DNA of 64,000 bases, taken from NCBI GenBank assembly GCA_963966185.1, contig CAWZYM010000204.1, positions 186,001 to 250,000 on the forward strand. Direction: 5' to 3'. Shown piece by piece: positions 47,757-60,198 of this stretch. The notes beneath the pieces are model-generated. The model had not been told where the DNA came from. It saw only the letters and a list, made by a program, of their open reading frames with translations, and ran no database searches. Position 1 is the first letter of the stretch; each line of letters opens with the position of its first letter. Both the position numbers and the translations under genes were made by a program. This DNA comes from Rhabditoides inermis (taxonomy: Eukaryota > Nematoda > Chromadorea > Rhabditida > Rhabditidae).

Positions 47757-48202
47757 CTACGAAGATTTCATATACTTCGGCATTCCGCTCTATCCTTTTC
47801 CCCACAACGCAACAACATCATATTCAGACCGGCTCCAGTCGAATCATCGCATAAAGGATGTGCACACACATACATTTCAATAGTATTGTGATATGATATA
47901 TTGTGAAGTGATTTGATATTAGTGATATATTGTGAATCCTTCTACACGCGGAACAATCACACTGATTGTTCCCCCCCCCTCTCCCCTCTCTCTCGCCGTC
48001 TGTGCACATATACACACGCCACCTGCCCATCCCACACCCCACCCCATCACTGGTGTCCGCGTACTTCGCGTATTCTCCGCGTCTATTCTCGCTCCGTTCC
48101 GTATCATCGACGTCTACTGATCATTCTCACGTCGTGCCGTATCCTCGTCTCCTATCTCATTCACGTCTCCGCTCTTTGCAGAAGCTGGTGTGTCTGGCCG
48201 AG

Positions 48203-51200
48203 ATGTCGTCGGCCGTCGCCAGCAGGCCCACCCCGTCCGCCTCCACCACCCCCAACCCCACGTCGATCAACTCGCCCGAGCACCACACGCGCAGCAGCCT
48301 GCGGTGAGTCGCCACTACCTTCCGAGTTGGAATGTCCTCACATCCCTGCATGCGATTCGGTCGGCGAAGCTGAAACGCTCACCCGACGCGTTCCCCAATG
48401 TTATGCGCCGAAATCCTGGTGTATGCCTGTCTATGTGTGTTTGCCAGCCCATGCACACGACGAGGCGTTTTTGGACGCCCTTACTGTGCAATTGCAGGCG
48501 GATAGCGGCTAGCGCGACGGAGGCGGCGAGTCAGCCGCCGCACGTGGCGGTCGTCGTGTTCGACCCGCTCGCCCTACAGTTCTCCGTCATCACCGACAAG
48601 GAGACGATCACCGACCTCACAGAGGGTACGTTGTAGTGTGTTTGCAGTCCGCATGTACACATACCTTGCCTGTCTCACCTATCTTACTTGTCTCACCTAT
48701 CTTACTTGTCTCACCTATCTTACCTGTCTCACCTCTATCACACCTGGTTTCAGGCGAGAGCATCGAGCACGAGGGCCGCAACGTGACGGTGATCGCGCTG
48801 TGCAAGACGGTGGCCGAGGCGACGTCGGTCAGCCGCCAGAAGGCCGACGAGTTCAGCCAAGTGGTGAGCAACTCTGATTCGCATTACTTACTTAAATACT
48901 TGTTAGCTTCGCTTGCCTTGAATGCCCCCCATCACATTCATTAGCATTATTAAAGTAAAATTGCTGACTGATCGCTGGTTCTTCATCAGACATGAACAAT
49001 CAGTTGTTAGTAGCTCTGCAGCACACAATACGACTTGCACGCATCCTCTCACTCCTCGCTGTTTCAGATAAAGACGGATGTGGCTGTGACGCAGCTGATG
49101 AACGGCACGTCGCTGGAGCTGGACGACGACGGCGTGGACAAGTCGCGGTCGCCGTCGCCCGTCGACGAGTCGGTGATCGGCAAGGGCGTCACCGGCGACG
49201 GCCGCTACCGCGCCGAGTCGGTCGAGCGACGCGTCGGTGAGTCTCGAGCGTCGCCACCATGTCTTGCGAGAGCATTGAATCATATCAGTGAATCGTAAGC
49301 GTTTCGAGTAGTTTGAAGAAATTGAAAGAGGAGAGTGGCAGTTTGATGGCAATTCGAGTGGTTTGTCTAGTGCCGGACCGCTACTTGAACGTGCCCCGCT
49401 GTTCCAGACTACGACCAGCAGGCAGCGGCCAAGGAGATCCTGCACACCATGTTCAACGAGCTGCAGCAGGACATTGCGCGCCTCAACGAGCGCAGCGAGA
49501 CGATGCTCACCCAGTACTTTGGCGGCGACTTTGGCGAGGGTGAGTATACGGTATAGCTTTGGTTTTCGCGTGGGTGTTTTCAAAACGCGCTGTGGTTTGA
49601 AGCGACTGACCACATAGCCAAACGCAGATGTATACCGGCGGCTTGCAGGCATTCCGCGGCGAGCCATGTACCAGCGCTTCGGCATCCCGCGCAGCAGCTA
49701 CAACCTGTTCAACGGCGGTGATCTGTTCGCGCACAAAAAGCGGAGGAAGTCGCGCGCCGGCCCCGAGGGAGGCGATGATGGTCGAGTCGGACGACGACGA
49801 CGACGACTTCAACGAGGCCGACGTCGACCCCGAGGGCGGATTCGCCAGGAGCTGTGAGTCGATGTGTTTGATGGGGGTGTGCAGTGGCTTTGTTTCTGCA
49901 GTTGAGAGTCAGCTCGCTCAAAACAAGATAATCAGGCGGTTAGAGCGTCACCGTATTTGCGCTGTAAGCCTGTAAGCTAGGTAGATTGAAGCATTGAAGT
50001 ACTATCGCTCTGGTGCCGGGTGCCGGCCATATAATATGCTTTGAAAGCTAAACACTCATCATGTAATGCTCTTCCGGGTGAATGGTTTGATTTCATTGCT
50101 GATTGCAGCGCTGACGTACCCGTTCCCGGAGATGACGCGGGAGGAGGAGGAGCGGTGTCTGCGCAAGGCGGCCGGCAGCAGCAGCGAGTACGGCAAGCTG
50201 CTGTGCAAGACGCTCTTCGCGGATAGCCTTCACCTCTACTTCAAGGATCAGTGCCCCAAGAAGCGGCAGTGGGTGCACGAGGCTGTGGACTACCGCTTCC
50301 CCTGCTACGACAAGGCTGTGAGTGGGGGTGGAGAAGGTGACTGGAGTCCCAAGGACCTTCAAACCCTGCTGTTTGATCGTGTTTCAAAGGCAATTGTGAA
50401 GGGACGGCTTTGAGTTTCGAAGAGACTGTCCATACCGTAAGGGACTGTTTGGAACAAACTGATGTGCGACGTTTCAGTCGCACGCTGGCAAGTGGAAGAA
50501 CTGCTCGACGGCCATCAACAAGAACCGCACGGTGGGCGGGGCCGGACGGGGCAGTGTCGACGGCAGCGACGACGGAGACGACAGCAAGCTGGGTGAGCAG
50601 ACATGTTGTTTGTTTATCAGCCAGATTACGACATACTATGTTTTTACGACATTCGAATGATGCGTGATCTACATAAAATTGGATAAACTAGCGAAAAGTT
50701 CTGGATACGAGGGCGTAGTAAAAGATATTGAGTGTCTAGATGATGTGATGTGATTTAATCATGTGATTTTTTCATGGTGGTGTAAATGATTGAATCATGG
50801 TAGTGTTTGCAGTGTCGAAGCCGCCGGTGATCAAGTTTGTGCCGGCCGAGTACGAGGAGGAGATGTTTCGCACCGCCGGAAAGGACTCGGCCAAGTGAGT
50901 GCTGGGGAGGCAAAGTAGCGGTCAGGCTCTTCGACAAGCCCTTCCAAATGCCTAAAAGAAACGCGAAGTCGGTAGCAAAGAGACTGACCGGCTACTGTAA
51001 CGTTAGTGTGGCCAGTATTCGAAACACTTTGGTCGCTTTTGTGAAGGCGATTTCGAAAAGACTGACCGTGACGGCTACTGTAATGCTGACACAGTGAGGT
51101 GATTGGATACGCAATTATGTGCTTGCAGGTACACGGAGATGCTGGCGTTCAAGCTGTTCGAAGACACGCTCGATAGGATGTTCAGGGACCAGGTGGGTTG

Positions 51201-53239
51201 TGGATTCGGTGTAATACTTTTCTTGGCGGTTTTATCTGTGGTTAATGGAAAGGTTTGATCAACATGATACCGTATACTAATATAATACAGTGAGACCGTA
51301 TTAATACCCGTATGTGTTGCTATACGGCGTGCTTGCAGGACACGGCGAAGAAGGACTGGCTGCGCCGCGCGGTCGACTCGCGCTATCCGATGGCGGACAA
51401 GGAGAGGCGCGAGGTGCGGTGAAAGGTGTGCGCCGGAGCCACCAACAAGAACAGACACAAGACGGTCGGCAACGACGGAGAGCGTGAGTGGAGAGAGAGG
51501 GAGGGAGGGAGGGAGAGAGAGAGAGGGGAAAGAGATGACCTTGTCACATTTTCAGAGGTGCGCTTCCCGTACCTGAACGAGGAGTTTGAGAAGGCGTGCT
51601 ACAAGGAAGCCGGCAACAACTACACTCTGTATGCTGAGATGATGGGAAAGGCGCTGTTTGAAGGATCGCTCGGCATCTACTTCAAGGTATGCCAGCCGGT
51701 TACTCTAGGTTACTGTAGTTATAATAATCTTTGTCTGCCGTCATCTGTATGTTGTTTGAAAGATCTAATCTGACGGTTACGGTAGTTGACGTGGTCGTTG
51801 CAGGACCAGGATCCGCGCAAGAAGATCTTCCTGCACGACCTGATCGACACGCGCTATCCGACGCACGAGAAGGGCCAGCACGTGGCCAAGTGGAAGAGCT
51901 GCACGTCGGCCATCAACAAGCTCCGCCCCGACTCGGGACCCACGCGTGAGTCGGAAGGGGGAGGGGTACTGTAGTAAGGGGTATAGCGAATAGTTTTATA
52001 CGGGAATTGTGACAGCAATACTGCATGTACACGGGCGAGTCGGAATTGTGCAGATTAGGTGATTTCAAAGCGGTGAGGGGATGAGAAGGAAGGAGAGCAG
52101 AGCAGCTCAACTTACTTCTCGTTTCAGTGCCCTCGATCAGCTACGAGGTGCGCGCGCCGTCGTCGTCGGTCGCCTCGTCGGCTGCGTCCACTCCCCGCCC
52201 CGCGGCTGCTGCCACCACGACAAAGGCGGCGAGTGTCAAGGAGGAGGTCACCCGGAGGGCCGGCAAGGTGAGAACGCTCGACTCTCTCTCTCTCTCTCGG
52301 CCTCTCTCTCTCACTCTCACTCTCTCCATCTCTCAATCATGTACTGCAGCGTACCCTGGAGGATCCCGAGGAGGCGTCTCCGGCCCCGGTGGTGCGTGAG
52401 CGTTCGACTCGCACGAGCCTCGCTGCCGCCGCCGCCCAGGCCACTCCCAGCACATCGACGGCCAGCGGTGGAGCACCGCCAGCCAAGAAGAAGGGTGAGT
52501 GGGGGGAGGGGGAGGAGCTTTGACAGAGGTAGATCGTATTGGTATTCCTGCTGTCGAGTTGCTGTGATAGCTTAGTCGGTTTGCCCAGCATTACGTGCTT
52601 GTCGTAATGTCAACGAGTGTCAATTCCTCGATGCGAAACGAAAGAGTAAACATATGAAAGTAGTCCACGAGCAGGGATGGTAATGATGATTTTTTTGGGA
52701 ATGATGATTTGTTGGTTTTGATTAATTGTTTTCAGGCGGCGTTCCAGCGATGCGTTTCATTGACGAAGCGACCGAATCGGCCATCTTCGACAAGTGCGAC
52801 AACAATGTGATGGTGTACGCGCGCAACCTCGGCAAGGTGCTCTTCAAGGACTCACTCAACCTATACCTCAAGGTACGCCCACGCATGTTTCATTATCGAT
52901 TGATTCATTTGATCTTCTGTGTTATTCAATTCATTTGATGAAGTTCAATTGTCAATTGTTTATTTGCCGATTTTACTTGGCAAAGTAGCGGGAACCTTAT
53001 TTTATATCAGTAGCTAGTAGGATTTCGTAGTTGTGTTTTTTCTTCATGCTTTTATTTTATGATGTTTCTCATTGTTTGTTAGATTGATGGATTGGTTGTA
53101 GGACCAAGAGCCGGATCGGCGCGAGTTCCTGCACGAGATAGTCGACTACCGCTTCCCGACCAACTCTCCCCTCAAGACGAAGCAGAAGTGGAAGAACTGC
53201 TCAGCTGCCATCAACAGGAACCGGCCCGATCAGAAGTAG
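48203..53239 (+). CDS. Protein with four tandem BEN domains (17 coding exons)
   Basis: Exon ends: 48,203-48,303; 48,498-48,625; 48,754-48,863; 49,068-49,236; 49,408-49,539; 49,627 or 49,649-49,853; 50,109-50,317; 50,478-50,592; 50,813-50,894; 51,129-51,192; 51,339-51,483; 51,556-51,686; 51,804-51,945; 52,128-52,267; 52,350-52,494; 52,736-52,872; 53,102-53,239. The N-terminus is Ser/Pro-rich, with a coiled-coil-like AAKEILHTMFNELQQDIARL and an acidic MVESDDDDDDFNEADVDP. Four BEN domains follow, each with a G..L...LF.D.L..Y(F/L)KDQ...(R/K)..WL/FLH..(V/I)D.R(F/Y)P core and K-W-K.C..AIN. BEN proteins are chromatin-associated DNA-binding repressors or insulator factors. Two lesions are visible: an in-frame TGA at 51,420-51,422 in BEN2, and a one-base frame change in exon 6 near 49,745-49,780. 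The first ATG follows a TTTGCAG acceptor, so a 5' UTR exon probably lies upstream. Confidence 0.8.
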
Positions 53240-54526
53240 TCCAGCCGGTACTCATATTTTATTGTTTCTATTTCATTTCATACTTTGCACATTGATGATC
53301 CAGTGATGTCTAGCACTCCCCTCTCTTGCTTTACACTGTAATACAGAAGAAGACACCCAGTGCCTCTTTCTCCGCCCACTACACGCATTGCACTCCTTTC
53401 TCGTCCTCTCTCGTCTCTTTAGCTAATTGTTGCGTCACTATACACAAGTGTTATGTTTTTTGGTCATAATTCTGTTTATACGATTTTGGTATACGCGTTT
53501 TTCGAGGTGTTGTAAACGCAGCCGAGTTTGCGAGTTGATTTTATGATAAACTGATTTGTGTTCTACCTTGTTGTGATGTGCAGTATTAACATCTAAAGCT
53601 AAACACTCAAACTTGGATGTGCGAAACAGTCACTCGGGCTACGGGTAACTGTGAGCCAGCGGGTGAAAGAATGACGGTACCTTCCATTTCGGCGAGCATG
53701 TGAATACTTCAGCATTTGTTGCAGTGTTCGCCGTGGACACAGTGTCAGACCCGTCCCTCCCCCTCCCCCAGTTCTCTTCTTTCATCGACCGTCGCCCCTC
53801 TTCCTTCCCCGATGTGCGCGTTCGACCGACCCACCCGGGAGACATACTCTACGCCGTGCTGCCGCGACCGTGGTGGGACAGAGTCTGTCAGTTCGTACTT
53901 GGCTGTGCGCCAAGCAGCCGCGACGCGTGGGTATTGAGCACGCGACGCGCCTGAGTGAGCTCTCTTGCAGAACATGATAGTAACCCCTAATGTGCGTGGT
54001 CCTGGAAGCACATTTATTTTGTTACGCAATCGAGTTGTCACAATGTACCAGTATCCGTTCTAGATGCCACCGCTGCTCGTCCGCCCTCGTCTTCTCCTTC
54101 CACAACCACTCGTCGCCCATTCGAGTCGAGTTCCCATTGAGAGAGGAGAGTGGCTGGCCCTATCCGGAGTGTGTCCGCATGCAGGTGCGTCGTCACGTCA
54201 TTACTCTGTCTGAATGCTTAGTTTATATCCAAAACGAGACCGAACCGTGTTTCGAAATCGTTTTGATGGAAAAAAATCCCAACTCTCTCTTTCTCTCTCT
54301 CTTATCACACAACATACGTAGACCGTAGGCATCGCCCAATCTCTCCGAGGCCTGGGTACAACAGGAAAACCCCATGAGAAGTCGCATTTTCACATGCGTA
54401 CATGTGTTCCTTTCATATGCCTTTTTTTCAGCACGGCGCGCAGTCGTCGTGGACAACGCGCGGGGCGTCACTCACTGGACTGAATGTGACCCACGCTGTG
54501 TGCGAATTCGAACAGCATCTCCCCAG

Positions 54527-54564
<38 letters not shown>

Positions 54565-55284
54565 CCCTCCTCTTCCAGCTCCGTCTCTCCCACTCGGACA
54601 CTGTGGCTGGTCCAATCACCGCCGGAGTAGCTCTGCTTCTCTGCGCTCTTTCATTCGTTTGTACCATCTTCCGAAAGGGAATCAGGACCAAGTTCATACG
54701 GTAGGTTATCGAAGAGTAAAGTTCCCGCCATTTCTCCAGTTCAAAAATCCCCGCACCATTCGCGCGCCATGGCTGTTTTGCACCGGTCGCGCGCAAGCAG
54801 CGCAATTAGGAATATACTGAAGCGATCAGTGATCGATGCTCTGGCCATTAGACATGCTGCAAGGCCCATAACACATGTGCCACAGCCTATGTAACGTGCT
54901 TGCGCACAAATTGTACTCCTGGAGAATGGAGAGGACTTTATTTAAAAAAAAAACTCAAATTACCGTAATCTTCCAGACTCGCCTTCATTGCGTTCTTCGT
55001 GTTCAACGCGGTGAACCTGAACTTCCTGCACAAGGCGTCCATCAATCAGGTACCGTACCCCCGTGGGGTCTCGCCACGATCACCCTGCCGTTCAGGTGTT
55101 CTGTCCGGTGCGCAACGCGTTGCTCTCGTTCACAACGTCGACACCGTTTGCGTGGCTGTTCTTGTACACACTACACATCTACAGAATCCTGGCTGACGGA
55201 AATCCGAAGAGCAGGTGAGAGGAGAGAGAGAGAGAGAGAGGGAGAGAGAGAGAGGAGCAGGGGAGGGGAGGGATTTGATTTTAT

Positions 55285-55810
55285 TATATCAATGATGAGC
55301 GAACGAAGGTGCTGGTTCGAGGATCCACTGCTGACATATCTGTTGGAAAAGGAGCTCGGCAAGGCTGCCCCTATTCTCCCTTCATCTTCAACAGCGTACA
55401 GCGTCCTCGCTGAAGTCTACAGAGGAGTGGAGTTCAATTACAGCGGCGCCGGCTTCGACATCGACGGAAAGAAGATGACTCACCTAGCCTACGCAGACGA
55501 CGTGGTCCTGTTTGCCAAGTCGCCAGCGGCGGCGGAGAAGATGCTGAACGAAGTGGCGGAGCAGAGCAAGAAGTACGGACTGGAGGTGAAGAGACAGAAA
55601 ACTATGACGAACGCGCACCAGAAGAACATCTACCTGGAAAACTTGAGAATCGAATACGTACGGGAGTTTATCTACCTGGGGAGGCTGCTGAGCTGTGAGA
55701 AAGACGACACGGACGAGGTCACCCGCCGCATCCAGAGCGGATGGGGTGCCTTCCAACGACACAAGCACTTCCTCTAACACCTCTCATGCTAAATGCACAT
55801 GAAAATGCGA
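55285..55810 (+). mobile_element. RTE-type LINE fragment, copy B
   Basis: It shows the same LAYADDVVLFAKSPAAAEKM block as 23,575-24,543. Here the frame continues further without the shift (YLGRLLSCEKDDTDEVTRRI). After 55,776 most of the C-terminal domain is deleted. The remaining 3' UTR is split by the Helitron-like element at 55,811, and the (TTGAT)n tail resumes at 59,695-59,730. Confidence 0.8.
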
Positions 55811-56539
55811 TTCTCTTCTGAAAAGTACAAGCGTAAAGTAGCTCTGTTTGGGTTCACCTCAATTCAACAAAAGCACTTGCATAAAACTATTATTTCTACA
55901 CTAAACTATAAACACAAACCTGCTCTCTCAAACGATATGTAAAAAAAAAACGTATACTTTATCGATAATTTATTAATAGGGGCTATATAATATATTTTCT
56001 TATTTCTTATGAAAGCATTGTGAAAATCAATAAACAGCTATAGAACAATCGTTAAGTTTACAATGATGTTTTCAATATTTTTGAATGTATACAAATACAA
56101 GAGTTTTTTCATAGATGACTCCTATGACCCCATCCCGCTAATAGCTCGCCACTAGTGCGCCACTATCTCGCGACTAAAATTTGCCCTCGCGAGATAGTGG
56201 CGCAGTAGTGGCGGGATAGTGGCGAGCTAATAGCAGAATCTCGTTGCCTCGAGCCGCGAATACCCGCGATTATTCGCGTTTCATATTCGCCCCTTCCTTG
56301 CTACCTCATTATCGCTAGTATACAATGATATTTTACAAAATTTTGAATAACATTTATCATTAATGGACAGGTTTATTTATGTATTGGTGAGGGTCTTCTA
56401 GTAGTTTCCCGTCGTCTTGGTAGTAGGGTTGACCGCGCTCGCGTTGGCTTCGGCGATTCCACCTCATAGGACGTCCTGAAAGAAGACGGACGTTGCATGA
56501 ACAGTGAGATTGAAACATAACATAATCGAATCATAATGC

Positions 56540-57790
56540 TCATGCTCACCTTGCTTGCTCACACCGTGAAAGAAGGTGGTCTTCACTGGCGACGGGTCGG
56601 CAAAGCGAAGAAGTCGTCTGCGCCACCGCCCACCGCAGCTGCACCTTCTCCACGTCGTCGGCGCTGTACTCGAGGATACTGGCGAGCAGCAGGGCGATGT
56701 CGTGCTGTTCGTCCGACAGGAACAGTCGCGTCGTCCACACGGTACTCGTCTCGCGCGAGCCTCGTGCAACTGCTGCTCCAGCTGCAAAGGAGGGGTGAGA
56801 GGGGGAGGAGGAAGAGGGAGAGGGAGAGGAGGGGGAGAGAAGGGGGAGAGAAAGAGACGTACCTTCTCGACACAGCGCCTGGCGCGCGCCATCTCCTGCC
56901 GGCGTCTTCTGCCGCGTCCTCTGTCACACTCTTCTCCTCTGACCTCGTACTGCTGGCTGCTGACGGCGACAGTGTCGGCGGCGGCGGTGGTGCGCTGCTC
57001 GAGGAGGCGTATCTGCTCCCGCAGCCCCGTCTCCCGTCTCTCGGCCTCCACAGGTGCTCGCCTCCTCCACCAACAGAAGGTGCTCCCGAAAACGGCGCAG
57101 CTCCGCCGACTGCTTCTCCGCAGCCGCAGACGATGAGCTGAAGAATTCAAATGTCCACACACCACACACCCCCTTCTCAGCCATATCAGCCAGGTCGCGC
57201 AGATGTCAGTTCTGCCATCGTCGTCTCCAGCCGCTGCCAGAATCCCACGCATACCTCGTGTATCTCGGTCAGTAGATGTCCCAGCTGCTCCCTCTCCCTC
57301 TCCGACTCCCAGCCAGCTTTCTCCTCCCTCACCTTATTCTTGTCCGTCAGCTGCTGTCTGTCGGTGGGCGGTGGCCAGCGACTCGACCATGTGCCGGTGC
57401 TGGTGCTGCAGAGAGTTCCTCTGCACGATCATTTCGTCAATGCAGTTCTGACGCACCTAAAACCACACTCACATAAGCCATGCCTATTCAGACCTTGCCC
57501 ACCTAGATCCCCTTCTCCACATCTTCCTTGTCCTGTCGCAGTCGATCGTACTCCTCGGTCAGCTCAGTGTTCGCCTTGAGATCCTCGCGAAGCTGGTCGA
57601 TCGGAGAGGGCACGGAGGAGACCCCGTCGCCTTTCTAGACGACACCGGCGTCTTTCAGTCCCTCTCTCTCTCCCTTACCTCCTCCTTGTCATGCATCTCG
57701 TGGAGGCTCTTTTCCGCGTCAATCAGTTTCTCCTCCACTCTCTTCATCACTTCCAGGCAGGTCAGCGTCAGGCGGTGCTCGTCGATCAAC
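56540..57790 (-). pseudogene. Captured golgin-like coiled-coil gene fragment
   Basis: Minus-strand exons with GT/AG borders encode heptad-rich coiled coil: LIDEHRLTLTCLEVMKRVEE (57,790 down), PIDQLREDLKANTELTEEYD (near 57,600), VRQNCIDEMIVQRNSLQHQH (near 57,455), KVREEKAGWESEREREQLGH, QSAELRRFREHLLLVEE (near 57,090), ERRETGLREQIRLLEQ and QLEQQLHEAR. The last part, DEQHDIALLLASILEYSADD then VEKVQ (near 56,680), resembles the C-terminal GRIP/GRAB-type Golgi-targeting region of golgins such as GMAP-210; that assignment is tentative. At least three frame changes and a TAG at an exon end show it is not functional. It lies wholly inside the element at 55,811-59,694. Confidence 0.6.
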
Positions 57791-58256
57791 TAAACTTTTT
57801 AACATAAAATAACATGAAATTCATGAACAACGAGATGCCATCTTCGCCCACCGTGTTTCCACCCCACACTCCACACGGCATGCTCGATGCTCGCATACAA
57901 TATCATAATCATACCTGCCTTCTCGAGGCGTGCCATCAGCTCCGCCTTCTCATCCTCCCAGTCTCCATTGGCCGCCTGGAGTGGATGCCATACCCGAACT
58001 GTCGTCTCGTCCCTCCACTCGTTCCATCCCTTCTTCTTCTTCTCCTCAGATCCAGACAAACCAGCAGCACACAAGCCGCGACAACAGCTCAGAGTGCTGG
58101 AAACGTATCGATCAAACGTGAACCATATGGATGATAGGTATAATCACTTCATAATGCACACCATACCGTATCACTTTTCAACCAGCTTTGAAATGAAAAA
58201 AAGTGTACCTTTTGTCCTGACAGATCCTATCCCCCGCGCGTTCCCTTGACGCGCAC

Positions 58257-58360
58257 CTCTCCGTACTCTCCGTAGCTGATCCACGAGTAGGGCTCGGTGC
58301 CGTCGGCCTGCTTGTTGATGCGCGCGCCCAGCATCGGATCGTCGTTCAAACGAGTCTTCC
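58257..58360 (-). pseudogene. Captured exon of a long-chain acyl-CoA synthetase-like gene
   Basis: The minus strand encodes KTRLNDDPMLGARINKQADG then TEPYSWISYGEYGE, ending at a GAG-GTGCGC donor. The pattern G.MLG.R...DGTEPY.W(I/L)SY corresponds to the N-terminal region of ACSL enzymes, which activate fatty acids with CoA and ATP. The AMP-binding motifs are not nearby, so only one exon is present. It sits upstream of the golgin-like fragment on the same strand but is an unrelated gene. Confidence 0.6.
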
Positions 58361-59983
58361 CCCTCAAATAACGTATGCAATATACATCATTCACGAAATC
58401 GTGTCCACTTCTCGGACAGTTATGCAATGCATGAACCGGTGACTCGCCAACGACACACACACTCACCTCACACATTAGGACATTCAAAGAATACGACTGT
58501 CACAAACAAATGATAAAAAACATAAAATAACACGATACTTTACATATATAATGCAAAAAATGAGAAAAACAAAAACAAAACTTGAATTTTCGAAATCTTT
58601 TCGCAAATGTTCAACAGTTGTGCAAACACCACACGACACTATATTCCTAAAAATCTGCTATTAGCTCGCTATTAGCGACGTAGTGGCGGATTAGTGGCGA
58701 AGCAGAACTGTCATGCTTATTGGCGCACTAGTGGCGAGATAGCCGCAAAACGGCCCTTAGTTGCCGGCTATTAGCGCCCCCGGGTCAGAGTCATTTGATA
58801 AACGGGTTAATAGAATGTGAGTGATAGAATGTGTGTGTGCAATAGTATATTCATATTGGCATTTGATTGTCAATGTATTTGTGATCGTTTTGAAAGAGCA
58901 GGTTTGTGTTTATAGTTTAGTGTAGAAATACTAGTTTTATGCAAGTGCTTTTGTTGAATTGAGGTGAACCCAAACAGAGCTACTTTACGCTTGTACTTTT
59001 CAGAAGAGAATGAATGTCCTTTTGTTGAATTTCGAAGAAATTTTCTTTTTTCAAAATGTATTTTAAACAACAAAGATAAAGTTCTCTCCATTTCTCCAGG
59101 AGCACAATTTGCGCGCAAGCACGTTACATAGGCTGTGGCACATGTTTTATGGGCCTTGCATCATGTCTAATGGCCAGAGCATCGATCACTGATCTTTTTC
59201 AGTAAGTTCCTAACTGAAAAGTGACCGGTGCAAAACAGCCATGGCGCGCGAATGGTGCAGGGATTTTTGAACTGGAGAAATGGCGGGAACTTTAACAACA
59301 ACAAAACAACGCGCGTGAACGACGACGCAAATCACAAACAGTGGGCACATTATCGCATTATCGCGCTCTCCCGCACACATTCCGCATCACGAACCAATGA
59401 GCGCGCGGGGGCGGGACTAGTGAGCGGGTCTTTCAGCGAATCAGCGAACAGCTGCACAACTGACAGACGTGCAGACCTAACCAGCGAACATATTTTTGGG
59501 TATTAAACTATTGTTTCATGTTTTGTTTTTGTTTATAGTTGTTTAACGGACGATTTAGAGACAAGATCATGATATAACTCTGAAACATTTATTATTTTAA
59601 TGATTTACAAGCGATTTTGGCGGCCCTCCGGGCCGAGCGGTTCTGCGCGCCGCTGGATAGGACCCAAACGATCGGCGCTTCGCGCCGATCCTAATTCTGG
59701 GTAAATATTTGATTTGATTTGATTTGATGCAGCAGATGGAAACGTATCTTTCCAGGTGCTCGCTGGTCCCCTCGCAATGGCTGTTCTGGTTCCTCGCCGT
59801 ACCGATTGCCATGTTCCTACTGGTACGTTTAGCCGTTTCAGGATCCGTTTCTGATCCCCCAATTGCAGCTTTCCTTCTACGCTTCGGCCACCTCTTTCCT
59901 CGTGTCTCTACACAAACAGTACGATGTGGTCGTGGTGAAGTTCTCCCTGCGAAGGGCGCTCCTCCAACACGCATTGCTGGTAA

Positions 59984-60015
<32 letters not shown>

Positions 60016-60198
60016 AAGGGGAGAGAGAGAGAGGAGAGAGAGGAGAGAGAGGGGGAGAGTGTGAGAGAGAGAGAGATTCCCTTGCAGACGCTGCTGACCC
60101 TGCTGCACACTGTGTGCTGTCTGTTCTTCCCTCTCCTCTTCCCCCACTCTCCTCTCTCCGAACTCGCAGCAAACACCACACTCGTCGTCGCCTCACTA

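Larger units (their letters stand above)
55811..59694 (+). mobile_element. 3.9-kb Helitron-like element carrying two host gene fragments, with empty site
   Basis: The 5' end TTCTCTTCTGAAAAGTACAA follows GAAAATGCGA. The 5' repeat runs to CTCTCAAACG (about 55,945), and its inverted copy is at 58,885-59,010. The 3' end is the hairpin GATCGGCGCTTCGCGCCGATC then CTAA (59,691-59,694) and T. In unit A the same place (24,512/24,513) reads GAAAATGCGAGTCTGG without insert. No direct repeats flank it, as expected for Helitrons. The cargo (minus strand) holds golgin-like and acyl-CoA-synthetase-like exons. No Rep/helicase is encoded. Confidence 0.85.

Noticed and set aside
48617..48760. Tandem CTTACTTGTCTCACCTAT repeats as a CRISPR-like array
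   Set aside because: Four short direct repeats without spacers, in an intron of a nematode gene.
51339..51483. Selenocysteine decoding of the TGA in BEN2
   Set aside because: No reason for Sec at a structural tryptophan and no downstream stem-loop recognised; shared mutation or altered splicing is simpler.
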